Source: Baffinella frigidus (Eukaryota; Cryptophyceae; Cryptomonadales; Baffinellaceae). Taken from it: a stretch of 16,764 nt of DNA. The notes beneath the pieces were generated by a model. That model had not been told where the DNA came from and made no database searches. It was given only the letters and a program-made list of their open reading frames with translations. A program made the translations under genes and the position numbers. Location of the stretch: assembly GCA_026770585.1 (NCBI GenBank), contig MU646468.1:71535-88298 (forward strand). Direction: 5' to 3'. Position 1 is the stretch's first letter, and the number at the start of each line of letters is the position of its first letter. This document shows positions 1 to 6,379 of this stretch, piece by piece.

Positions 1-83
1 CCCTTCCTCACTTACCCCCCTCGCCCCACCCCCGTCCGGTTTAGCGTTCATCGTTTAGGGTTGTTGATACCATCACCGACCCT

Positions 84-640
84 GGATCCGAACAGTGTCC
101 GCACGAGGGTGACGGTTGTCGATTCTCTGGCGGGACTGCGTTGGGATTAGGGGGTTGGGTTTTAGGAAATGGTCAAACCCTGGACCCTGGTGGCGCGTGT
201 GCACATGCGGAACAGCCCCGCCGGCAGGCTCGTGAACGCCCGCATGACCGGTCACGCGGACGCCGAAGCCAGACGGTCGGTCGTGACTGCCTTGCGTGTT
301 CCCCCTACCCGACGCCGCCACAGTTTCTGCATGTGCACACGCGCCACCAGGGTCCAGCAGAGGGGACGTACGATGTTGAAGATGATGGATTCGAAGTGTG
401 TCCGCCCGAGAGTGACTCTGGTGTTGGTTCCCTGGGCGGTAGGCAGCAGAGAGGCCGTACGAAGGGGAAGGGGGTGGACCGAAAGTGTGTTCGCACGAGG
501 GTGACAGTTGTTGGTTCTGGCTGGGGACGTACTAAGGAGAAGGGGGTGGGTTCGAAGTGTGTCCGCACGAGGGTGACAGTTGCTTGGTTCCCTGGGCGGC
601 AGGCAGCAGAGGGGACCTACGATGGGGAAGGGGCGCGGTG
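84..640. repeat. Diverged minisatellite, 72-100 bp unit
   Basis: The core GTGTCCGCACGAGGGTGAC occurs near 96, 397, 486 and 558 with small changes. A second block (CCCTGGGCGGYAGGCAGCAGAG followed by GTACGA) follows the core in most copies. Unit length varies because one copy lacks the GGGCGGCAGGCAGC part. Open frames across this stretch exist on both strands and follow the repeat unit; nothing indicates a real protein. Confidence 0.7.
180..357. repeat. Foldback element with 29-bp perfect inverted repeats
   Basis: Positions 180-208 and 329-357 are exact reverse complements over 29 bases, separated by about 120 bases. The arms contain GTGCAC, itself palindromic, and the spacer holds further small palindromes such as GCATGACCGGTCACGCG. 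It could be a small non-autonomous transposon or a cruciform-forming sequence. No target duplication was recognised. Confidence 0.75.
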
Positions 641-694
641 TAACCCCAAGACAATGCAGCGCCGCCGCCACCGCTGCCACTCGGTGCGTCTCAG

Positions 695-790
695 TGTGCC
701 AGTCAGGCAGGCAGGCAGGCGGTCGGTCGGCCGGTCAGTCAGTCAGGGCGACAGGTAGTCAGACAGTTAGTCGGTCAGTCAGGCAGTCAT
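695..790. repeat. Tetranucleotide GGCA/GTCA/GTCG repeat
   Basis: A run of GGCA, GTCG, GTCA and related four-base units. Simple repeat with no coding signal. The stretch from here to 905 holds nothing else I can support. Confidence 0.75.
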
Positions 791-905
791 GCCCCCCTCC
801 GACCCTCAGTTCGGCGCCCCCTCTCCCCCCCTTCGCCCCTCACTTGCACCGCCACCTTCTCAGGGTGGTGCGTGCGAGACGCCTGCAAGCTACTCCCAAC
901 CGGAA

Positions 906-1026
906 ACCCTAAAACCTAGACCCTAGACCCTAGACCCTCAACCTTGAACCACAAACCCTAAACCCTAAACCCTAAACCCTAAACCCTAAACCCTAAACCC
1001 TAAACCCTAAACCCTAAACCCTAAAC
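906..1026 (+). repeat. Interstitial telomere-type array (CCCTAAA)n
   Basis: Degenerate CCCTAGA/CCCTCAA units pass into about ten perfect CCCTAAA heptamers (roughly 954-1025). It sits directly before a candidate splice acceptor at 1040-1041, so it is probably intronic on the plus strand. Confidence 0.95.
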
Positions 1027-1041
1027 GTTGCTCTCCCGTAG

Positions 1042-1107
1042 GTGCTGGACATGTGCTTCCCACCGCACGCATCAGAAGTCTCCAGCACTCTCCACCACAA
1101 GTTCGAG
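1042..1107 (+). CDS. Candidate exon a of an unknown plus-strand gene
   Basis: This 66-base, stop-free insert between two CCCTAAA arrays follows an acceptor (CTCTCCCGTAG) and reads VLDMCFPPHASEVSSTLHHK plus two residues in phase 0. It ends at GAG followed by GC, so it would need a GC-type donor (GAG|GCACGC). Its phase fits the next candidate exon at 1280. I do not recognise a domain. The support is the non-repetitive island between intron-like arrays and the matching phase. It could be chance. Confidence 0.35.
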
Positions 1108-1113
1108 GCACGC

Positions 1114-1277
1114 CCCCTAAACCCTTACCCTTAACCCTAACCCTTGAACCCTAACCCTTAAACCCTAAACCTTTAAACCCTAAACCCTAAACCCTAAACC
1201 CTAAACCCTAAACCCCGAACCCCAAACTCTAAACCCTAAACCCCAAACCCCAAACCCCAAATCCTAAACCCTAAATC
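1114..1277 (+). repeat. Degenerate CCCTAAA/CCCCAAA array
   Basis: Heptamers CCCTAAA with CCCTTAA, CCCCAAA and CCCTAAT variants, lying between candidate exons a and b. The orientation is the same as in the other plus-strand introns. Confidence 0.95.
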
Positions 1278-1279
1278 AG

Positions 1280-1363
1280 GCACTCTACTGTGATCACCTC
1301 GAGTGTGAGGACGGTCCGGCGGGGATGGCCATGCGGGCAAAAAAGCCCCACCCACTCCTTCAG
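1280..1363 (+). CDS. Candidate exon b of the same unknown gene
   Basis: An 84-base stop-free segment in phase 0 at both ends, bounded by AATCAG| and CTTCAG|GTACCC. It reads ALYCDHLECEDGPAGMAMRA then KKPHPLLQ. Two cysteines and the downstream membrane-spanning exon would fit a secreted or luminal domain, but no family is recognised. Its 3' 39 bases plus the donor recur at 1654-1692 with two changes, one synonymous and one Gln/Glu. That suggests the segment was once constrained as protein. Confidence 0.4.
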
Positions 1364-1430
1364 GTACCCCCCCCATACGAGGCTGTCCCTTTCCTCAATT
1401 TAAAACCCAGTTCTTAAATTTGGTGGTGAT

Positions 1431-1491
1431 TTATACATATTATATATATATATGTATATATATATATATGTATATATATGATTATATATAT
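1431..1491. repeat. AT-rich (TA)n microsatellite
   Basis: About 60 bases of alternating TA with interspersed ATG. The region 1364-1653 otherwise shows nothing I can assign. Confidence 0.9.
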
Positions 1492-1653
1492 GGTCACATG
1501 CCTACACGCTTTCCGTGTAGCCACGTGAGCAACTCCACACAAAACGCCTACACTCGACTTTTAAAGTGGGTGCGTGAATAGCCTCGTGTGGCACTCCCCG
1601 CCCCCTCCCCTCCCACACAGGACATTTCGACCGGATTTTGTTTTTTTTGTAGG

Positions 1654-1692
1654 ATGGCCATGCGGGCAAAGAAGCCCCACCCACTCCTTGAG
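1654..1692 (+). repeat. Partial copy (echo) of exon b 3' end with its donor
   Basis: Matches 1325-1363 at 37 of 39 bases and keeps the reading frame MAMRAKKPHPLL(E) and a GTACCT donor. It is preceded by a strong acceptor-like tract (GTTTTTTTTGTAG). It could be an alternative exon or a dead duplicate. Confidence 0.75.
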
Positions 1693-1795
1693 GTACCTCC
1701 TCACCTCCCCCCACTCCGCTCCCACACAGTGGGCTTCGATCCATCCAGTTTCCACCTCTTCTCTTTTTGGAACAGTCCGCACAGTGGGCTTCGAA

Positions 1796-1829
1796 CGACA
1801 TTTCGACCGAAACTCCGGTCGGAATGTCG
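1796..1829. repeat. Hairpin, 14-bp arms
   Basis: CGACATTTCGACCG at 1796-1809 pairs with CGGTCGGAATGTCG at 1816-1829 with one mismatch and a 6-base loop. The phrase ACATTTCGACCG also occurs at 1622, and GTGGGCTTCGA is repeated near 1729 and 1785, so this is a local repeat cluster. Confidence 0.7.
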
Positions 1830-2031
1830 GTTAGTAAGATGTGTTTGTACCGAGCGATCCTCAATTAGTACCACAAAAATAAATGGACCGACCTGCGAAG
1901 CCTACTGTGAGGTAGGCGGAGGTGCAGTTTTACTGAAGAAAGGGGCAGGACGCCCAAAACAATAGACAATAAAATAAATACAGTAACACTCAAACTTAAA
2001 GATTAAACTCTCAAATGTAACGATTCTACAC

Positions 2032-2440
2032 GATGCAGGAGGCTGCGTCGCGAAGGACGGCAGGGCTCACGGATAAGAGCTCCGGGTTTAGGGTTTGGGG
2101 TTCAGGGTTTAGGATCAAATCCCGATGCGGGAAGCATGCCTCGACGATTGGGGCAGAAGCGGGGGGGGGGGGCGCGGGTTCTGAAGGACGGGGGGGGCAA
2201 TTGCTGGTGCAGTGTTTCTGAATTGCGGGTGCAGTGTTTCTGAAGAACGGGGGCGTCCACAGGAGGCGGCGTCTCGAAGGATGGCTGGGTTGACGGATAA
2301 GAGCTCCGGGCCAATCAGTGTCACGTTCCTGCTACGGCGGGCATGCGTGTTATGCCCAGGCAACCACCACCCTAACATGCCACCTGCCCGATGCAGGAGG
2401 CGGCGTCGCGAAGGATGGCGGGGTTGACGGATAAGAGCTC
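2032..2440 (-). repeat. Three copies of a ~50-bp repeat with conserved minus-strand peptide
   Basis: Copies lie at 2032-2085, 2259-2310 and 2390-2440. Read on the minus strand all three encode PELLSV[N/S]PA[I/V]LRDAASC. The differences are synonymous or conservative, as expected if the unit was once an exon. Flanking heptamers at 2088-2112 and 2535-2588 are CCCTAAA on the minus strand, the sense-strand orientation seen in other introns. No family is recognised, and it may be a duplicated exon of a minus-strand gene. Confidence 0.55.
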
Positions 2441-2491
2441 AGGATGGCGGAAGCTCGGTCTGGTGAGTGGTTGTGTGTGAGAGAGACGGAA

Positions 2492-2507
2492 GGGGGGGGG
2501 GGGGGGG
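2492..2507. repeat. 16-base G homopolymer
   Basis: Uninterrupted G run with another G-rich run at 2161-2172. Prone to slippage and sequencing error. Confidence 0.85.
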
Positions 2508-2529
2508 TCCTCTATCCGTGGCACCCCCC

Positions 2530-2588
2530 CAGCAGAGCGTTTGGGTTGAGGGTCTTGGGTTTAGGGTCTAGGGTTTAGGGTTTAGGTA
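2530..2588 (-). repeat. Short TTTAGGG-type array
   Basis: TTTGGGTTGAGGG and TTTAGGG units, CCCTAAA on the minus strand. The segment 2589-2716 that follows is non-repetitive and open in several frames on both strands. One minus frame is acidic and exon-like, but I see no convincing splice sites. Confidence 0.85.
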
Positions 2589-2714
2589 TCCTCCACGCAG
2601 AGTGTTGGTTTTGCCCCTCCTTGTCCTCCGACTCGTCCCCGTCTTGATAGATCGATTGGCTTCTGGAGTCGATTGGGGTCGAGGCTGAGACCAAGCCTCC
2701 GGCGCGTGATTTGC

Positions 2715-2985
2715 AAACCCTAAACCATAAACCATAAACCATAAACCATAAACCATCAATCATAAACCCTAACACCTGTTAGTCTCAAACAGCCACGTGT
2801 TTGGTGATTGGCGTCTGGTGTTAAAATTCTAAACCCCAATCCCTAAACCCTACACCCTAAACCCTAAAACCAAGACCCTAAACCCTAAATCTTAAACCCT
2901 AACCCCTAAACCCCAAACCCTAAACCTTAAATTCTAAACCCTAAACCCTTAACCCTAAACCCTAAACCCTAAACCCTAAACCCTG
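2715..2985 (+). repeat. CCCTAAA array with homogenised CCATAAA block
   Basis: Begins with CCATAAA units (about 2725-2760), is interrupted by a short non-repeat island at 2776-2825, then continues as CCCTAAA with variants up to the acceptor CTGTGCAG before the membrane-segment exon. Confidence 0.95.
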
Positions 2986-2990
2986 TGCAG

Positions 2991-3075
2991 GTGTTCGGCG
3001 TGCTGTTCCTCCTCCTGCTAATCATCTTCTACCTCGGGCTCTGTCTCTACCGCAAGGATATGACCATCATGGCAG
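2991..3075 (+). CDS. Candidate exon encoding a transmembrane segment
   Basis: An 85-base stop-free exon after the acceptor CCCTGTGCAG| ending at GCAG|GTTATG. It begins VFGVLFLLLLIIFYLGLCLY followed by RKDMTIMA: a 20-residue hydrophobic helix followed by basic residues, as in a type I membrane protein with a cytoplasmic tail. The start phase (0) is compatible with candidate exon b. The next exon was not found; downstream sequence is repeats. The same gene may be interrupted or continue through exons I could not see. Confidence 0.5.
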
Positions 3076-3149
3076 GTTATGAGCCCTTCCATCCTCCCCT
3101 CCCTTCCTTGACACGAAACGGTCTTCAGAACCGAAGACGCAATTTAGGT

Positions 3150-3240
3150 CTTCGGGAAACGTTGCGTTTTTTTAGATAAAAGGCGAAATCTCGCGAAAAT
3201 TGGCTTCTTTTCCAGAAACTTTTGGAGAGAATCTGAAATT
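3150..3240. repeat. Dispersed repeat, 5' section (related to 14812-14890)
   Basis: CGTTGCGTTTTTTTA, then AAAAGGCGAAAT and gapped GAAA/TTTCG-rich sequence, resembles 14812-14890 (GCGTTGCTTTTTTATA, then AAAACGGCGAAAT). In both places a copy of repeat R lies downstream, so both may be parts of one larger element. Confidence 0.45.
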
Positions 3241-3252
3241 TCGGCTGCTGGG

Positions 3253-3306
3253 CATCTTCTCTACCGCAAGGATATGACCACCATGACAGGTCATGAGCCC
3301 CTCCTT
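3253..3306 (+). repeat. Partial copy (echo) of the transmembrane exon 3' end
   Basis: CTCTACCGCAAGGATATGAC at 3259 repeats 3045, and the similarity runs through the exon end, the donor and GAGCCC of the intron start. The peptide changes from LYRKDMTIMA to LYRKDMTTMT. A 14-base deletion has removed part of the hydrophobic stretch. Confidence 0.75.
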
Positions 3307-3462
3307 TCCGGGCCTCTCGCCCGGAGGCGTGTTGCGTCCTAGGGTTGCGTCCTGACACCACTCCCTCCCCTCCTCTGGCGAGCATCCCCGAGGGGTTTCC
3401 CCCTCTGGCACAGCCCAGGCTCTGGCATCTCGATCCCGCTTCGTCTGTCCCAATGGAGTGTA

Positions 3463-3578
3463 CAGGGGTGCCTCGCTCATCAGAACCCGCCGTCCCCTGA
3501 GACCACCATAGGGCCCTAGGCATAGCCCTACTGTAGGGTTCTAGAAGGAGGCACTTTCTTATGAGCGAGGAACCCCTG
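3463..3578. mobile_element. MITE M1, pogo/Tigger-like terminal inverted repeats
   Basis: 116 bp with left end CAGGGGTGCCTCGCTCAT and right end, reversed, CAGGGGTTCCTCGCTCAT, followed by AAGAAA/CAGAAC in the arms. It is flanked by TA on the left and TC on the right. No transposase is encoded. The CAGG..TACCTCG style of end and TA flanks resemble pogo/Tigger non-autonomous elements. Confidence 0.75.
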
Positions 3579-3636
3579 TCGATGGATGGGAGGGCGAGGA
3601 GAAGGCAGGAGCACTCACGGTCGGAGCCGACGCCTT

Positions 3637-3722
3637 TAGGTCCTCGAGGTTCTTCGAGCTCCCAACATAGGCGGACACCGGAACTTATCCTGCAGAAAGG
3701 CCATGCTTCCTGTCGGATCACA
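3637..3722 (+). repeat. Dispersed repeat R, copy A
   Basis: CTTTAGGT...TTCTTCGAGCTCCCAACATA then GGCGGACACCGGAACTT and CTGCAG...CATGCTT...GGATCACAT. Related copies are at 12690, 13290 and 14985, all in the same orientation. On the minus strand copies A, C and D share the peptide SSGVRLCWELEE. Copy B is out of that frame, so coding is doubtful. Confidence 0.8.
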
Positions 3723-3794
3723 TCAGGAAGCTGATCTTATCGGTCCTCGTGCGCTTGCGAGTTTCAGAAACGACCCGGCCTTGCTCCCGTTTCC

Positions 3795-4015
3795 GGCAGT
3801 GCTCCTGTCCTGGACCTCACACGAAGCCCTCACACGAACACGCGACTGGGGGGGGCAGATCTGTGGAAACTGTCCGGGTCGAAGCCAGTTCAAAGCCTCA
3901 GCGTTTTTGAGTAACCCATGCACCCCTGCGCTGGACCTAACGCGAATATGTGACTGTTGGGCGCAGATTTGCGGAAACTGTCAGGGTCGAAGCGCAAGAA
4001 ACGCCTCGAGATGCT
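3795..4015 (+). repeat. Diverged tandem duplication, ~115-bp unit
   Basis: CTGGACCTMAC..CGAAyAyGyGACTG then GGGCAGATCTGTGGAAACTG and GGGTCGAAGC recurs from about 3809 and 3930. A smaller AAGCAGTTyTAG..AGTGCAT repeat follows at 4022-4067. No coding function is recognised here, and 4068-4376 shows nothing I can assign. Confidence 0.65.
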
Positions 4016-4376
4016 CAAGGCAAAGCAGTTTTAGTGCATCTAGGCGAAGCAGTTCTAGCTAGTGCATGACCTCTTGCTAGGTATGCTTGGTGGAGGTGCA
4101 CACATGGCGGCCGTGTTGGTAGCACATGTAATAAAGGTCTTTCTCTTCCCACACGGTGGACTACGAACCTTTCATCAAAGTCAACTTGCCTGAAGACAAT
4201 TAACTTTGAGGATTTTTCTAATGCAAATTGGTCACGTAACACCCGGAATTTCGGCCCCAACGAAACCCACTGAGAGGCAGTGCTGACGCGCCGCAGTGTT
4301 TGGGTTGCTGCCAGGGAGTAGGGATGCGCGAGCTAGCTAGAGATGAGGGACTAGGACTGAGGGACTAGGGTCGATG

Positions 4377-4396
4377 GACTACATTGGAATGTAGTC
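4377..4396. repeat. Perfect small hairpin
   Basis: GACTACATTGGAATGTAGTC: 9-bp stem and a GG loop, just left of the M2 MITE. Confidence 0.7.
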
Positions 4397-4412
4397 GAGG
4401 CCATCTCCAGTA

Positions 4413-4656
4413 CAGGGGTACCTCGCTCATAAGAAACTGCCCCCCACCCCTAGGACCACCATAGGGCCCTAGGCATAGGCCTACATGTACAGGGGTACCT
4501 CGCTCACAAGAAACCGCCCCCCCCCTAGGACCCTGCAGTAGGCTATCCCTAGGGTCCTATGGTGGTCCTAGTAGGGGGGGCGGTTTCTTGTGGGCGAGGT
4601 ACCCCTGTAGTGAAGGGTCCTGGGGGGGGTTGGTTTTTATGAGCGAGGCACCCCAG
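4413..4656. mobile_element. MITE M2, split by a nested MITE
   Basis: The left end CAGGGGTACCTCGCTCAT at 4413 is preceded by TA (4411-4412). The right end ATGAGCGAGGCACCCCAG stops at 4656 and is followed by TA. Removing the inserted M3 and one TA leaves about 124 bp, the size of M1 and M3, with the same central GGGCCCTAGGCATAG as M1. Confidence 0.7.
4490..4607. mobile_element. MITE M3, nested in M2
   Basis: 118 bp, TA at both sides (4488-4489 and 4608-4609). The arms CAGGGGTACCTCGCTCACAA and its reversed partner are almost identical for about 40 bases, so most of the element folds into one hairpin. It is the best preserved, and by nesting the younger, insertion. Confidence 0.85.
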
Positions 4657-4956
4657 TAGCTCAGTGCGCCCCTGCAGCGCCACAGAGCAGAAGCGGGCCC
4701 CGATTCATCTTGCAGCTTTAATTCAATCGACAGATGCAAACATCTACCTTCGCAGCGTGCCGGTGCTCCGAGGGGTTTGGTCGCCTGCTCAGCCTCATCC
4801 AACTGAGGCACACCCCGCCCCCCCTACTTTCAACGCACCGCACCGCGTTACTTTGTACATGGTTAGTTCCCCTAGACCTAGGTCCTACTGTCTCAAGTGC
4901 CTGTCCCAGCCGCCAGCCCACCATAGCACAACGACTCCATCACTGCGGGCTCATGG

Positions 4957-5460
4957 TCAAGCCCGCACGCGCATTGTCTTGAGCTGCGTCGCATACGGCG
5001 ACGGCTGGTTCGCAGCTGTCCTGCCCCCCAGCGATACGCGCCCTTTCCGCGCTGGAGCTTCTTCCTTAGCGGCAGCGCCCCCCGTTCCCCCGTTCCCCAC
5101 GCCCATGGACTCACGTCGCGTCGCCGGGTTCCCCACGCCCATGGAAGCGCGTCGGGGCGCTGGAGCTATCTGTCCGAGGCGCTGAGCGGTCTCTCTGGGT
5201 ATCCGCGGTGCGTCCTCCCGCATGCCCCCATTCCTCGCAGCACGCGCGTTGTCCGCGTTCCGGCGTAGCTCCGCCAGAGGTGCGACGCTCTCGACGGGGC
5301 GTGGCGGCCTTTCAGCGCCGCCGCGCGGACCCAAGCCGAGCTTTCGTCTGACGTCGTCCGGGAGCGCGCGGGTCGGGAGCGGGGCGCGCGGCGCACCCGC
5401 GTCGAGGTCGCGCAGCTTCGCGGAGTGCAGCCCGCTCCCGGAGATGCCGTATTGGATCAT
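4957..5460 (-). CDS. Basic, proline-rich protein with RRxSMGVGN repeats, unknown function
   Basis: An uninterrupted 167-codon minus-strand frame from an ATG (MIQYGISGSGLHS...) to TGA, with strong GC preference at third positions like the protease exons. The sequence is rich in Ala, Arg, Pro and Gly and probably disordered. Residues around 104-127 hold two 12-residue units, RRASMGVGNPAT and RRESMGVGNGGT. RRxS is a typical site for basophilic kinases, and a later RKGRVSLGG is similar. Such tails occur on cytoskeletal and kinetochore proteins, but nothing here identifies one. It diverges from the protease gene, separated by ~650 bp. Either end could continue into unseen exons; a GT donor-like GTGCGG lies just before the stop. 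I chose this strand because the overlapping plus frame has poor composition. Confidence 0.6.
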   Translation of the reverse strand: MIQYGISGSGLHSAKLRDLDAGAPRAPLPTRALPDDVRRKLGLGPRGGAERPPRPVESVAPLAELRRNADNARAARNGGMREDAPRIPRETAQRLGQIAPAPRRASMGVGNPATRRESMGVGNGGTGGAAAKEEAPARKGRVSLGGRTAANQPSPYATQLKTMRVRA

Positions 5461-5661
5461 GTTTGCGCGCGCCTCTCCTCAAATCAGCGAATGGCACTTC
5501 GGCCGAATCTGGAGGAGGGGTTGGTCGGCGTCGTCAGCGATTTCGGCTGTCGTGGTCCAGGAGAGCTCGTAGGACACATGCAGGGTCTCGCAAGGTGCTT
5601 TCTCGGCAGATCAGTCGCAGCAGGGGGAGGGGCAAATTGATCGGCAAATTCGCTGTTCGCT

Positions 5662-5712
5662 CCATCCCTACCCAGCCTCCAGCCCATGGGCTAGAGGCTG
5701 GGGTAGGGATGG
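5662..5712. promoter_or_regulatory. 51-bp near-perfect palindrome in a divergent intergenic region
   Basis: Arms CATCCCTACCC-AGCCTC and the reverse of GAGGCTGGGGTAGGGATG meet at CCCATGGG, with one mismatch and a one-base indel. It lies between the minus-strand gene start (5460) and the protease start (6110). It could bind a dimeric factor, form a cruciform or be a transposon footprint. The rest of 5461-6109 shows no convincing exon. Confidence 0.55.
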
Positions 5713-6109
5713 GCTCTGCGCTCCAGCATCGCTATAGATACTCGCTCTAGCTCACTGCGCCCGCAAGCCGACTCCTCTGTGCAGCACGTTCCCTCAGCTC
5801 CACCTGCACTCACGATTGATTCGTGTGGGCTGCTGAGGAAGAGAACGAAAACGATTCTGAGCACTATCCAGCCTGTCCTTCACTCGCAGGACCAAGACCA
5901 AGATCATGTGAGGCCCTCCGTGTCGTGCCCTACACAGAACTACCCTGTTGGCTGAAGGGGGCGACCTGTGGAGATGGTCCCGCTCTGCCCACCCTCTCAA
6001 ACGGACTCTTCCTCAGATGGCAACTTTCGTGCCGGAAGTCGACACTGTCTGACTGTGCTTGGAACCGTTCAATGGTTCCAAGGGCGAGAAAGACTTCGCT
6101 AAATCCGTC

Positions 6110-6379
6110 ATGGGCGGCATGAATCCGCCCCCGTGGCGGGTACTTCTGCTGGGGTGCGTCCTGCTGATCGCAGCGGCGCCGCGGGCACAGGGACGTGTCG
6201 ACACGGAGGCCAGCGCGGACTCGACGACGAAGCTCTTCAACGAGCCGTACAGGCCCAGCGAGTCCCGGCACTACGAAGTCTCCAGCTCCACCTTCGCGGC
6301 GGACGCTGCGAAGCAGTTCGACCTGTCATACGCAGACGGCACCGTGCTGCGCGGCTTCAACGGCAAGGATGTTGTCCAG
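6110..6379 (+). CDS. Protease exon 1: signal peptide and flap half of N-lobe
   Basis: [19 protein letters not shown] is a good secretion signal, with likely cleavage near AQG|RV. Then EVSSSTF and [18 protein letters not shown] match the pepsin SSTF...YGDGS.SG...D.V region. The donor is CAG|GTGCGT, phase 0. A degenerate DTEAS sits at residues 31-35. Confidence 0.85.

Noticed and set aside
141-758. Long overlapping open frames on both strands
   Set aside because: They follow the minisatellite unit and show no splice sites, domain or codon pattern.
3125-3721. 198-codon minus-strand open frame
   Set aside because: It crosses the exon echo, a MITE and repeat R; its conserved part is explained by the dispersed repeat.
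4664-5185. 173-codon plus-strand open frame
   Set aside because: Much of it lies antisense to the better minus-strand frame with coding-like third positions; no domain seen.
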